Source: Glycomyces sp040645615
GTDB taxonomy: Bacteria > Actinomycetota > Actinomycetes > Mycobacteriales > Micromonosporaceae
Length of the DNA stretch: 64,000 nt
Direction: 5' to 3'
Assembly (NCBI RefSeq): GCF_040645615.1
Contig: NZ_JBEYYO010000006.1
Coordinates: 62,001 to 126,000, forward strand
Part shown: positions 24,873 to 33,436 of the stretch, in pieces
Position numbering within the stretch: position 1 is the first letter of the stretch
How the letters are laid out: every line of letters starts with the position of its first letter
Program-made: the position numbers and the translations under genes
Notes under the pieces: generated by a model
Told to the model about the DNA's origin: nothing
The model's database searches: none
The model's input: only the letters and a program-made list of their open reading frames with translations

Positions 24873-25769
24873 ATGCGCTGGGTTCGGTTCGCAGCGATCG
24901 CCGCGTTCGCGCTGAGTGCCGCTGCGGCCGGGCTCGCCGGGAGCCTCGCCTCGCCCGGATCCGATGCGGCAGTGCCGGAGTCGGCTCCGGAGAGCGGAGC
25001 TTCGGTCGAGGCCGGGGTGTCCGCGGCGCCCGACTTGACGGCCACCGCCGAGCTTCGGCGCTCGTTCATGGCTCCCGGGGCGGTCGCGATCGCGGTGACG
25101 AACCACGGCGGGGCGCCGGTCGAGGTGATCGGCGTTGAGCTCGTCTCGGATTCATTCGCGCCCTTGGGGATCCAGGAGTTCGATGCGCGCGTGCCGCCCA
25201 GCGAGCACCCCCGCGACCTCATCACCGCCTACGGCGAGGCCCGCTGCCCGGACGGCCTCGACTCGGTCGCCGCGCCCTCGACTGCCGTGCTCACGGTCGT
25301 GACCGAGGACGGCGCGACGCATGAAGTCGAAGCGGCCCTGCCGCACCCGAACGGCACCCTCGACCGGTTGCTGAGCGAAGCCTGCGCGGCGCGGGTGGTC
25401 GCCGCCGCTGTGGACGTCGCGCTGGGAGAGCTGACCTCGGCAGAAGGCGGCACGCTCACCGGGGACCTGGTGCTCACGCCGCTGGCCGGGGCCGCGCTGG
25501 TGGTGACGGAGGTGCGCGGGAGTGTCCTGTTCACGATCGCCGCTGAACCGGCTGAGGGCGGGGCAGGGGAGGCGCTCGCGGTGCCGCTCGGCTTCGACGC
25601 GCATCGCTGCGATGGGCATGCGGTGGGTGATGCGAAGCAGCCCTTCGGGTTCACGGTGTGGATCGCGATCGACGGCGGTGACCCGGTGGCGACCCCGATA
25701 GAGGTTGCGGACCCGCAGCGCGACGCGCTGTGGACGATGCTCGACCGCCGCTGCGACCACGACGACTGA
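24873..25769 (+). CDS. Secreted or membrane-anchored hypothetical protein
   Basis: 298 residues with a signal-like N-terminus (FAAIAAFALSAAAAGLAGSL) and an Ala/Ser/Glu-rich linker, then two Ig-like or beta-sandwich halves (about 50-150 and 165-290), each ending with a Cys (RCPDGLD; RCDGHA; RRCDHDD). GAGGAGG precedes ATG 24873. I do not recognise a family; the repeated Cys-containing halves suggest an extracellular domain duplication. Confidence 0.6.
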   Translation: MRWVRFAAIAAFALSAAAAGLAGSLASPGSDAAVPESAPESGASVEAGVSAAPDLTATAELRRSFMAPGAVAIAVTNHGGAPVEVIGVELVSDSFAPLGIQEFDARVPPSEHPRDLITAYGEARCPDGLDSVAAPSTAVLTVVTEDGATHEVEAALPHPNGTLDRLLSEACAARVVAAAVDVALGELTSAEGGTLTGDLVLTPLAGAALVVTEVRGSVLFTIAAEPAEGGAGEALAVPLGFDAHRCDGHAVGDAKQPFGFTVWIAIDGGDPVATPIEVADPQRDALWTMLDRRCDHDD

Positions 25770-25850
25770 CGGCCGCGCGGCGACACCAGCGCGGCGAACG
25801 CGGGGTTGGCGCGCGACGGCTTCCGCGATACCGTCCGTCGCCGTCGCCGT

Positions 25851-25915
25851 CGCTCTCGCTCTCGCTCTCGCTCTCGCTCTCGCTCTCGCTCTCGCTCTCG
25901 CTCTCGCTCTCGCTC
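25851..25915. repeat. Hexanucleotide microsatellite, ten CGCTCT units
   Basis: Ten exact head-to-tail copies of CGCTCT (25851-25910) plus a partial unit, preceded by CGTCGC units and followed by ACGCGA units. The gap 25,770-26,087 between genes contains nothing else I can support; frames reading it as (Ser-Glu)n or (Leu-Ala)n are low-complexity artefacts. Confidence 0.9.
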
Positions 25916-26087
25916 ACGCGAACGCGAACGCGAGGGTTCGGCGTGCTTTCTCCCGCCTACGGGTGACTTCTCGGGAGCGGGGCGCGAAATTGTCATACCC
26001 TGCGGTCACGCTTGAAATCGGGGACCCAACCCAGGCGGATCGGGCGTTATTCGGCGTGCTCGGGGGACGGCCCGGGGGGTGGGACGG

Positions 26088-27359
26088 ATGGAACTGGAGG
26101 AGGCGGACCTGGCACATCGGACGTACGCTGGAGGCGTGGGTGATCACACCGATACTTCCGGTAATGAAGCGAGCCTGTTGCGCGCCCGGCTCATCGGGAA
26201 CCTGCGCTCTGCCCGGGTCATCCGCAGCGACGCCGTCGCCGCCGCCATGCTCGCCGTGCCGCGCCACCGGTTCATCCCCGAAGCGCCCCTGCGCACCGCC
26301 TACGCCGACGAGGTCTACGTGACCAAACGCGACGGCCACGGCGACCCCGTCAGCTCGGCCTCCCAGCCCTCCATCGTCGCCACCATGCTCGAACAGCTCG
26401 ATCTGCGCCCCGGCCAGCGCGTCCTGGAGATCGGGGCCGGGACCGGCTACAACGCCGCCCTGATCGACGCCCTCGTCGGACCCGAAGGGGCGGTGACCGC
26501 TGTCGACATCGACGCCGACACCGTCGACCGCGCCCGCCGGGCCCTCGACGCGACCGGGCGCGAACGCGTGCGGGTCGTGCGCGGCGACGGCGAGCTCGGT
26601 GTTGCCGACGGCGCGCCCTACGACCGGATCATCGCCACCGTCGGCACCTGGGACCTGCCCCCGGCCTGGTGGGAGCAGCTCGCTCCCGGCGGCAGACTCG
26701 TTGCGCCGCTGAGCATCCGCGGCTGCGAGCACGCCGTGGCCTTCGACGCCGTGGACGGCGTCATGCGTTCCAGCTCCATTGTGGGCTGCGGCTTCATGCC
26801 GATGCGCGGCCTCGGCGGGCACGGGGACCAGACCGTCGAACTCTCGCAGGGCCGCATCCTCTCCTTCCATGTGGACCAAGGGGTCGAGGCCGACGGGGCG
26901 GCCGGGGCGCTCGACGGGCGCGGGTCGACCGTGTGGACCTCGGTGCGGCTCAAGCCGAACGAGGACGCGTCGCAGCTGTCCCTCTGGCTCGCATGCGCGT
27001 TTACCGGCTACGGGCGCATGAGCGCGCCCTTCGCCGATCACGGGCTCCAGCGGCTCCTCATGCGCTGGGCCAACCCGGCCGTCGTCGAAGGGCGGGACTT
27101 CGCCTACGCCGTGAGCCGGAAAGTGGGCGAGGGCAACGAGATCGGGGTCCGCGGCCACGGCCCGGACGGCGCCGACCTCGCCGCGCGGGTGGCCGAGCAG
27201 GTCGGCGTGTGGGACCGCGAGTGCCGCGACGGGGTGCGGCTGGAGATCACCGCGTACCGCGACGGGACCGAAGGCCCGGGCGACGCGCGCTTCACCGTTC
27301 CCAAGCGCCACACCAGCCTTGCGATCCGCGTCGCGCCCGTCGAGGCCGACCTCCGCTAG
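26088..27359 (+). CDS. PIMT-like methyltransferase of the FxLD-system type
   Basis: 423 residues. N-terminal 30-260: protein-L-isoaspartate methyltransferase-like domain (VPRHRFIPEAPLRTAYADE, GDPVSSASQPSIVATMLEQL, SAM motif VLEIGAGTGYNAALI). The C-terminal about 150 residues are an extra domain. This layout matches methyltransferases annotated with the FxLD class of actinobacterial modified peptides, where such enzymes convert Asp side chains in a precursor. No precursor peptide or lanthionine synthetase is visible nearby, so a housekeeping protein-repair role is the alternative. Start uncertain: ATG 26088 (GGGGGT upstream) is preferred over GTG 26136. Confidence 0.75.
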   Translation: MELEEADLAHRTYAGGVGDHTDTSGNEASLLRARLIGNLRSARVIRSDAVAAAMLAVPRHRFIPEAPLRTAYADEVYVTKRDGHGDPVSSASQPSIVATMLEQLDLRPGQRVLEIGAGTGYNAALIDALVGPEGAVTAVDIDADTVDRARRALDATGRERVRVVRGDGELGVADGAPYDRIIATVGTWDLPPAWWEQLAPGGRLVAPLSIRGCEHAVAFDAVDGVMRSSSIVGCGFMPMRGLGGHGDQTVELSQGRILSFHVDQGVEADGAAGALDGRGSTVWTSVRLKPNEDASQLSLWLACAFTGYGRMSAPFADHGLQRLLMRWANPAVVEGRDFAYAVSRKVGEGNEIGVRGHGPDGADLAARVAEQVGVWDRECRDGVRLEITAYRDGTEGPGDARFTVPKRHTSLAIRVAPVEADLR

Positions 27360-27587
27360 CCCGCCCGCCCCGAATGTGAGGGTGTTTCGCCCAGTTCTAA
27401 GGTGAGGTCTTCGGCGCGCCCGAACCCCCTCGCGCCCTGGTGACCCCGCGTAGCGTCCCTGCGCAGGCCGATCGCAGTGGACGCGATGCGGTAATAGTGT
27501 TCGACACCCCGAAATCCTCCCGGCCCACTCGCCTCCGCCCCGAGTCGGCCGGTCGACAGACGTTTCCCCAGAAAGGACGCCTCCCCG

Positions 27588-29468
27588 ATGTCCGATCCGA
27601 CGTTCAAACAGCGAGCGCGCTATTGGTTCGACAACACCATGTCGAAGGGCACGAAAGCACTCATCGGCTGGCTGACCGTGATCACGCTCGTGCTCACCGC
27701 GATCTGCGCGATCCTCGTGCTCATATTCGCGAGAGGCTCCGACGGCGGCTCGGCGGGCCTGGGCACCGTCCTGTGGACCTCGTTCCTGCACGTCCTGGAC
27801 CCGGGCAACATCTCAGGGGACGAGGACAAGCTCCCCTATATGGTCATCATGTTCGCCACCACCATCGGCGGCATCGTGATCATCTCCTCACTGGTCGGTA
27901 TTCTCACCACCGGTCTCGACGCGAAACTCGAAGAGCTCCGAAAGGGCCGCTCATTCGTGGTTGAGACGGATCACACCCTCATTCTCGGCTGGTCCGATCA
28001 GGTCTTCATCATCATCTCGGAATTGGTGGAGGCCAATGAGAGCGAGAAGCGCGCGTGCGTCGTGATCCTCGCCGACCGCGACAAGGTCGAGATGGAGGAC
28101 GAGATCCGCACGAAGCTCCCCGACCTCAAGACCACTGTGGTCGTCTGCCGCACCGGCGACCCCTCCGACCCCGCCGACATCGGGATCGCGAACCCCACCA
28201 GCGCCAAGAGCATCATCGTGCTCACCTCCGCCGAGGAGGACCCCGACGCGCAGCTCGTGCGCAGCCTCCTGGCCGTCACCCAGGGCGGGGCGCTCAAGTG
28301 CCACGTGGTCGGGGCCGTGGCCGAGGGCCGGAACCTGCCCGCCGCGCGCCTGGCCGGCGGCCGGGCCGCCCACGTGGTCGACGCGAACGACCTCATGGCC
28401 CGCCTCATGGTCCAGACCTGCCGCCAGTCGGGGCTCTCGGTGGTCTACACCGACCTGCTCGACTTCGGCGGCGACGAGATCTACATGGTCGAGGAGGCCG
28501 CGCTGTACGGCCGCCCGCTGAGCCAGGCGCTGCACTCCTACCGCACGTCCTCGGTCATCGGGGTGATGGGCCGCGACGGCCGCTGCCACGTCAACCCGCC
28601 TTCGAACGCGGTGCTCAACCCCGGCGACAAGCTGATCCTGATCGCGGCCGACGACTCGGCGATCCGCCTCGACGGCTCGCGTCCGGCGATCGACGAGGGC
28701 GCGATCGTGACCCGCCCGGACGCCCCGCCGCGCCCCGAGCGGACCCTCATCCTGGGCTGGAACGCCCGCTCGCGGATGATCCTGGAGCAGCTCGACCAGT
28801 ACGTGGCCCCCGGTTCGATCACCGACGTGGTGACCGACCACCCCGACGCGCCCGAGGCGGTGCGCGCGATCGGCCCGACGATGCGCGTCCAGGGCCTGAA
28901 CTTCAAGAACGACGACACCACCGACCGCCGGATGCTCGAGTCGATCAACCCCGGCGGCTACAACCACATCATCGCGCTGTGCTCGGACGACGTGTCGCCG
29001 CAGCTGGCCGACTCCCGGACCCTCGTGTCGCTGCTGCATCTGCGGGACATGGCCCAGCGGGCGAATTCGCGCTTCAAGGTCGTGTCGGAGATGGCCGACG
29101 ACCGCAACCGGGCGCTCGCGCAGGTCACGCAGGCCGACGACTTCATCGTCAGCGACAAGCTCATCAGCCTGCTGCTGACGCAGACGGCCGAGAACCCGCA
29201 CCTGTCGCAGGTGTTCGCGCACCTGTTCAGCCCCGAGGGCTCGGAGATCTACCTCAAGTCGGCCGACCTCTACGTGCGGCCGGGCGTGCCGGTCAACTTC
29301 TACACGGTGGTCGAGTCGGCCCGGCGGCGCGGCGAGACCGCGATCGGCTACCGGCAGGTCGCGCTGGCGCAGCAGGCCCCGGGCTACGGCGTGAACCTCA
29401 ACCCGGACAAGTCGCAGATGTTCATGCTCCAAAGCGGCGACAAGATCATCGTGCTCGCCGAGGACTGA
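27588..29468 (+). CDS. CASTOR/POLLUX-type ion channel (DUF1012, RCK/TrkA-N domains)
   Basis: 626 residues. Two transmembrane helices at about 23-47 and 82-107 flank a putative pore loop (GLGTVLWTSFLHVLDPGN); the large cytoplasmic part has two Rossmann-like RCK halves (TLILGWSDQVFIIISEL at about 128; TLILGWNARSRMILEQL at about 384), each followed by a TrkA-C-like segment. Bacterial members resemble plant CASTOR/POLLUX channels and probably conduct K+ or Ca2+ under ligand control. RBS GAAAGGA upstream. Followed 125 bases later by an exporter gene with its own start region. Confidence 0.85.
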   Translation: MSDPTFKQRARYWFDNTMSKGTKALIGWLTVITLVLTAICAILVLIFARGSDGGSAGLGTVLWTSFLHVLDPGNISGDEDKLPYMVIMFATTIGGIVIISSLVGILTTGLDAKLEELRKGRSFVVETDHTLILGWSDQVFIIISELVEANESEKRACVVILADRDKVEMEDEIRTKLPDLKTTVVVCRTGDPSDPADIGIANPTSAKSIIVLTSAEEDPDAQLVRSLLAVTQGGALKCHVVGAVAEGRNLPAARLAGGRAAHVVDANDLMARLMVQTCRQSGLSVVYTDLLDFGGDEIYMVEEAALYGRPLSQALHSYRTSSVIGVMGRDGRCHVNPPSNAVLNPGDKLILIAADDSAIRLDGSRPAIDEGAIVTRPDAPPRPERTLILGWNARSRMILEQLDQYVAPGSITDVVTDHPDAPEAVRAIGPTMRVQGLNFKNDDTTDRRMLESINPGGYNHIIALCSDDVSPQLADSRTLVSLLHLRDMAQRANSRFKVVSEMADDRNRALAQVTQADDFIVSDKLISLLLTQTAENPHLSQVFAHLFSPEGSEIYLKSADLYVRPGVPVNFYTVVESARRRGETAIGYRQVALAQQAPGYGVNLNPDKSQMFMLQSGDKIIVLAED

Positions 29469-29593
29469 AGGGTCTTACGACCTGAGTATGAGGACGAACT
29501 GCGACTCGCGGCCGACGGCGGTGTCGGGGGGCGTGGGTAGTGTCGGAAAAGACCGCGAACACCCAGCGGTCTGAAGTTCAGAGGAACCAGCTG

Positions 29594-31369
29594 ATGACCG
29601 ACACCACCGCGACGGCCGAGGCCGCCGCGTCCGAAGCACCGGCGAAGGCCCCGTTCTCGCGATTGTGGTCCTACGCCCGCCACCACCTGCGCCTGCTGCT
29701 CATCGGCGGCGCGCTCTCGTTCGCGGGAGGGGTCGTCGGCCTCGTCCAGCCGCTTATCGCGATGGACGTCATCGACACCCTCTCGGCGAACGAGTCCCTG
29801 ACCCGTCCGCTGCTCTACCTCACGGCCGTCGTCGTCATCGGCGGCGCGCTCTCGGCGCTCGGCCCCTATCTGATGCAGATCGCCGGGCAGAACGTGGTGC
29901 TGACCGTGCGCCGCCAGCTCATCGGCAGGCTCATCCGCCTCCAGGTCGCCGAGGTCGACCGCCTCAAGCCCGGCGACCTCGTCTCGCGCCTGAGCTCTGA
30001 CACGAACCTCCTGCGCACCGTCGCCAGCACCACCGTCATCGGCGGCGTCACCGACACGTTCATGATCCTCGGCGGCATCGGCCTCATGGCCTGGCTCGAC
30101 CCGGTCCTGTTCGGCACCACCATGGCGATGGTCGTGTTCGTGACGGTGATGATGCTGTTCATCATGCCGCGCATCCAGAGCGCCACCGTCGACTCCCAGA
30201 AGGCCCTGGGCGACATGGGCTCCCTGCTCGAACGCGCCTTCAGCGCCTTCCGCACGGTGAAGGCCTCCGGCGCCGAGGACCACGAGATCGGGCGGCTCGA
30301 CGCGGCCGCCACCACCGCCCGCGACAAGGGCGTCAAGGCCTCCTTCTGGGAGGCCCTCGCGGGCGTGGCCGCGTTCCTGCCGGTCAACATCGCGTTCCTG
30401 ATGGTGCTCGGCGTCGGCGGCGCCCGCGTCGCCTCCGGCGCGATGGAGGTCGGCACCCTCATCGGGTTCCTGCTGCTGCTGTTCTACCTGATGGGCCCCA
30501 TCAACGGCCTCATCGCCTCGCTCGCGCAGCTCCAGACCGGCCTGGCCGCGATCCACCGGATCGAGGAGGTCGCCGGGCTCGACTCCGAGGAGCCGGTCGA
30601 AGCCGCGGCGCCGATCGCCGTGCGCGAGGGCCCGGCCCAGGTCGAGTTCGACAGCGTGACGTTCCGGTACGCCGAGGAGCTGCCGCTGGTCCACCACGGC
30701 GTCTCCTTCGCCTCCAGCGGCCGCGGGCTGACCGCGCTGGTGGGCCCCTCCGGCGCGGGCAAGACCACCGTGTTCTCCCTGATCGAGCGGTTCTACCCGG
30801 CCACCACCGGCACGGTCCGCGTCGACGGCGTCCCGGTCGAGGACTGGCCGCTCGAAGAGCTGCGCGGCCTCATCGGCTACGTGGAGCAGGACGCGCCGGT
30901 GCTCGACGGGACGCTCCGCGAGAACCTCGTCATGGCCGCGCCCGGCGCCACCGAAGGCGACCTGGACGAGGTCGTCAAGGTCGCCCGCCTCACCGAACTG
31001 GTCGACAAGCTGCCCGACGGCCTCGAATCGACTATCGGCCACCGCGGCACCACCCTCTCCGGCGGCGAGCGCCAGCGCGTCGCCATTGCCAGGGCCCTGC
31101 TGCGCAAGCCGCGCCTGCTGCTGCTCGACGAGGCCACCTCGCAGCTCGACGCCGCGAACGAGGCCGCGCTCAAGCAGGTCATGCTCGACGCCGCCGAGCG
31201 CACCAACGTGCTCGTGGTGGCCCACCGGCTCTCCACGGTGACCAGCGCCGACCAGATCGTGGTCTTCGACGCGGGTCTGGTGCGCGCCACCGGAACCCAC
31301 GCCGAGCTGGTCGAGATGGACGAGCTGTACCGCGACCTGGCCGCGTCGCAATTGCTCACCGCCGCATAG
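29594..31369 (+). CDS. ABC exporter, fused membrane and ATPase half-transporter
   Basis: 591 residues: six-helix type 1 exporter membrane domain (about 25-325) and C-terminal ATPase with Walker A GPSGAGKTT (about 384-392), Q-loop EQDAPV, signature LSGGERQR (about 488) and Walker B LLLLDEAT (about 507-514), H-loop VAHRL. A homodimer would export a hydrophobic or peptide substrate. ATG 29594 has AGAGGA upstream; GTG 29540 would add 18 unusual residues. Single gene, closed by a terminator. Confidence 0.9.
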   Translation: MTDTTATAEAAASEAPAKAPFSRLWSYARHHLRLLLIGGALSFAGGVVGLVQPLIAMDVIDTLSANESLTRPLLYLTAVVVIGGALSALGPYLMQIAGQNVVLTVRRQLIGRLIRLQVAEVDRLKPGDLVSRLSSDTNLLRTVASTTVIGGVTDTFMILGGIGLMAWLDPVLFGTTMAMVVFVTVMMLFIMPRIQSATVDSQKALGDMGSLLERAFSAFRTVKASGAEDHEIGRLDAAATTARDKGVKASFWEALAGVAAFLPVNIAFLMVLGVGGARVASGAMEVGTLIGFLLLLFYLMGPINGLIASLAQLQTGLAAIHRIEEVAGLDSEEPVEAAAPIAVREGPAQVEFDSVTFRYAEELPLVHHGVSFASSGRGLTALVGPSGAGKTTVFSLIERFYPATTGTVRVDGVPVEDWPLEELRGLIGYVEQDAPVLDGTLRENLVMAAPGATEGDLDEVVKVARLTELVDKLPDGLESTIGHRGTTLSGGERQRVAIARALLRKPRLLLLDEATSQLDAANEAALKQVMLDAAERTNVLVVAHRLSTVTSADQIVVFDAGLVRATGTHAELVEMDELYRDLAASQLLTAA

Positions 31370-31380
31370 GAATCCGCCGC

Positions 31381-31411
31381 AGCGCCCGCCCGGGGACCCC
31401 GGGCGGGCGCT
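31381..31411 (+). terminator. Terminator of the ABC exporter gene
   Basis: AGCGCCCGCCCGG / CCGGGCGGGCGCT, perfect 13-bp stem with loop GGACC, eleven bases after the stop codon. Confidence 0.75.
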
Positions 31412-31442
31412 GTCGTGTTCCCCGAAGTGCGCCGAAACACCC

Positions 31443-31476
31443 GTTTTCAACCACTCTTCAAATAGAGTTCAGCCGC
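31443..31476 (+). promoter_or_regulatory. PhoP-box-like direct repeats upstream of the glycerophosphodiesterase
   Basis: TTCA occurs at 31446, 31457 and 31468, an exact 11-bp period, in units TTTCAAC, CTTCAAA and GTTCAGC. Streptomyces PhoP binds 11-nt direct repeats with consensus GTTCACC. It lies about 80 bp before the start of a gene whose product releases glycerol phosphate, a natural phosphate-starvation target. Confidence 0.55.
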
Positions 31477-31555
31477 GAGAGAGGCCCGCGCCCGATGAGC
31501 GCGGTTGGCTGAGGTCCCCAGTCCCGAACGACCGCCTTCCAGGAAGGGGATCTGC

Positions 31556-32617
31556 ATGTCCCGCAAGGGCGCACTCCTCCGCGGCACCGCCGCACTCTTC
31601 ATCGCCGGAGTCCTCATCGGACTCACCGCCGCCCCCGCGGCCGCCTGGCCCGGCCACGGCCACCCCGGGCACGGCCACCACGACGACCCGATCGTGATCG
31701 CCCACCGCGGCGCGAGCGGCTACCTGCCCGAGCACACGCTGGAGGCCTACCAGCTGGCCGTCGAGCAGGGCGCCGACGTGATCGAGCCCGACCTCGTTCT
31801 CACCGCCGACGGCGAGCTCCTCGCCCGCCACGAGCCGGTCCTGGACGAGACCACCGACGTGGCCGACCGCCCCGAGTTCGCCGACCGCAAGACCACCAAG
31901 CTCGTGGACGGCAGCCCGGTGACCGGGTTCTTCGCCGACGACTTCACCCTCGCCGAGCTCAAGACCCTCCGCGCCGAGGAGCGCCTGCCCGACCTGCGGC
32001 CCGGAAGCGCCGCCCACGACGGCGAGTTCTCGCTGGTCACCTACGACGAGGTCCTCGACTACGTGGCGACCCTCGACCGGAAGGTCATCACCTACCCGGA
32101 GATGAAGCACCCGGCCTACTACGAGGAGCAGGGCCTGAGCATCGAGGACGCCCTCGCCGACCTGCTGGAGGAGCGCGGCCTCGACCGCAAGCGCTCCCCG
32201 GTGTGGGTGCAGTCCTTCGAGTACCAGAGCCTGCTCAACATCGCCGAGCGCGTGGACAACCGGATCGGGCTCAACATCGACGGCCAGGGGGAGATCTCCG
32301 ACGCCGACCTCGACGAGTACGCCTCGACCCTGGACACGGTGAGCCTCAACAAGAACCGGATCTTCCCGCGCGACGCCTCCGGTGCGATCGGCGAGCCCAC
32401 CGACGTGGTCGACCGCGCCCACGACCGGGGCCTGGACGTGCACGTGTGGACCTTCCGCGCCGAGAACACGTTCCTGCCCGCGAACCTGCGCACCGGCGAC
32501 GACCCGGCCGCGTGGGGCGACATCGAAGCGGAGTTCGCACTGTTCTACGACCTCGGGGTCGACGCCGTCTTCAGCGACTTCCCCGACCTCGCCATCGCCG
32601 CCCGCAGCGCCTGCTGA
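31556..32617 (+). CDS. glpQ: Secreted glycerophosphodiester phosphodiesterase
   Basis: 353 residues. Signal peptide 1-30 (AAPAAA before the cut), His-rich stretch, then a GDPD TIM barrel: HRGASG at 50-55 with catalytic His50, IEPDLVLTADG (Glu77, Asp79 metal ligands) and second catalytic His92 in ARHEP; C-terminal VWTFRAEN and DAVFSDFPD. Hydrolyses glycerophosphodiesters outside the cell to glycerol-3-phosphate and an alcohol, scavenging phosphate and carbon. AAGGGGA ribosome-binding site before ATG 31556. Likely phosphate-controlled through the repeats at 31443. Confidence 0.92.
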   Translation: MSRKGALLRGTAALFIAGVLIGLTAAPAAAWPGHGHPGHGHHDDPIVIAHRGASGYLPEHTLEAYQLAVEQGADVIEPDLVLTADGELLARHEPVLDETTDVADRPEFADRKTTKLVDGSPVTGFFADDFTLAELKTLRAEERLPDLRPGSAAHDGEFSLVTYDEVLDYVATLDRKVITYPEMKHPAYYEEQGLSIEDALADLLEERGLDRKRSPVWVQSFEYQSLLNIAERVDNRIGLNIDGQGEISDADLDEYASTLDTVSLNKNRIFPRDASGAIGEPTDVVDRAHDRGLDVHVWTFRAENTFLPANLRTGDDPAAWGDIEAEFALFYDLGVDAVFSDFPDLAIAARSAC

Positions 32618-32632
32618 CCAATCCGAAAACAA

Positions 32633-32660
32633 GGGCCGCCCCGCCGCCGGGGCGGCCCTT
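32633..32660 (+). terminator. Terminator of the glycerophosphodiesterase gene
   Basis: Perfect 10-bp stem GGGCCGCCCC / GGGGCGGCCC, loop GCCGCC, followed by TT; 15 bases after the stop. Confidence 0.8.
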
Positions 32661-32713
32661 CCCTCGTCTGCTCCGAGCGGACACGCCGAGTCCTCTCGGG
32701 TCCACGGATTTTC

Positions 32714-32750
32714 TGTGCATGAATCGTATGCTTGGTGCATGCATGAGAGC
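32714..32750 (+). promoter_or_regulatory. Promoter/operator of the toxin-antitoxin pair
   Basis: TGTGCATGAA and TGGTGCATGCATGA form repeated GTGCATG elements, with GCAT-n7-ATGC symmetry and TATGCT (32727-32732) as a good -10 candidate. Its position, 13 bases before the antitoxin ATG, suits autoregulation by the antitoxin-toxin complex. Confidence 0.5.
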
Positions 32751-32762
32751 TACGCTGGAACC

Positions 32763-32993
32763 ATGAAGAACATCCAGGTGAAGAACGTGTCCGACGAAGT
32801 CCACCGGGTGTGGAAGACCCGGGCGGCTGCGGAGGGCATGTCGATGCAGGAGTACCTGCATCGCAAGCTGACCCGCGAGGCGCAGCAGCCGACCGTCGCC
32901 GAAGTTCTCGCGAGGGTCGAGCACCGCGGCGGTCCGAAACTGGACGGCGACGAGATCGTGGCCATGATCCGCGAAGACCGCGATTCCCGGTGA
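32763..32993 (+). CDS. FitA/VapB-like antitoxin
   Basis: 76 residues. N-terminal ribbon-helix-helix of the FitA type (IQVKNVSDEVHRVWKTRAAA, GMSMQEYLHRKLTREA) for DNA binding and dimerisation, and a C-terminal tail (DEIVAMIREDRDSR) that would fill the toxin active site. Its stop overlaps the toxin start (GTGA at 32990-32993). Neutralises the downstream PIN toxin and represses the operon. Confidence 0.85.
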   Translation: MKNIQVKNVSDEVHRVWKTRAAAEGMSMQEYLHRKLTREAQQPTVAEVLARVEHRGGPKLDGDEIVAMIREDRDSR

Positions 32994-33388
32994 TCATCGT
33001 CGACGCCTCGGTCGTCGTATCCGCTCTGATCTCGTTCACCGAACCGCATCGACGTCTGCGCGAGGAGCTGGAGCAGCAGGAGCTGGCAGCTCCGAGCCAC
33101 CTCAACCTCGAAGTGATGTCGGTGCTCCGTAAGTACAGCCGTAGGAAGGCCGTCACTGAGGAGCGGACTGCGATGGCGCTGGTCGACCTAGCGCAGCTTC
33201 CGGTCGAACGTGTGCCCGTCGCCGCCTTCGAAACCCGGATCTGGGAGCTGCGCCATAACATGACCCCCTATGACGCGGCATATGTCGCGCTGGCGGAGCG
33301 GCTGGGAGCGGATCTTTGGACTTTCGACCGCAGGCTGGCGGCGGCACCCGGTGGCGAGTGCACTGTACGGGTTCCCGATTCTGACTGA
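32990..33388 (+). CDS. vapC: VapC-family PIN-domain toxin
   Basis: 132 residues, PIN-domain ribonuclease. Acidic active-site residues are in place: Asp5 in IVDASVVV, Glu near residue 40 (LNLEVMSVLRKY), Asp in PYDAAYVALAERLGADLWTFD. Cleaves specific RNAs when free of antitoxin, slowing growth. GTG start overlaps the antitoxin stop, giving coupled translation. The stop codon lies inside a 25-bp perfect hairpin shared with the convergent gene. Confidence 0.88.
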   Translation: MIIVDASVVVSALISFTEPHRRLREELEQQELAAPSHLNLEVMSVLRKYSRRKAVTEERTAMALVDLAQLPVERVPVAAFETRIWELRHNMTPYDAAYVALAERLGADLWTFDRRLAAAPGGECTVRVPDSD

Positions 33389-33436
33389 TTCGCGAAGAGG
33401 ACACCGCTCCGGCGGTGTCCTCTTCGCGAATCAGTC
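33383..33436. terminator. 25-bp perfect bidirectional hairpin over two stop codons
   Basis: Arms 33383-33407 and 33412-33436 are exactly complementary (25 bp, loop TCCG). The left arm contains the vapC stop, the right arm contains the stop of the leftward VOC gene (33431-33433). Confidence 0.85.

Noticed and set aside
25651..25917. Minus-strand frame encoding a (Ser-Glu)n protein
   Set aside because: Caused by the CGCTCT microsatellite; the rest overlaps a better gene on the other strand and has no ribosome-binding site.
27951..31450. Two long minus-strand frames opposite the channel and ABC exporter genes
   Set aside because: Antisense shadows of well-conserved genes; His/Asp/Val-rich low-complexity sequence without domains.
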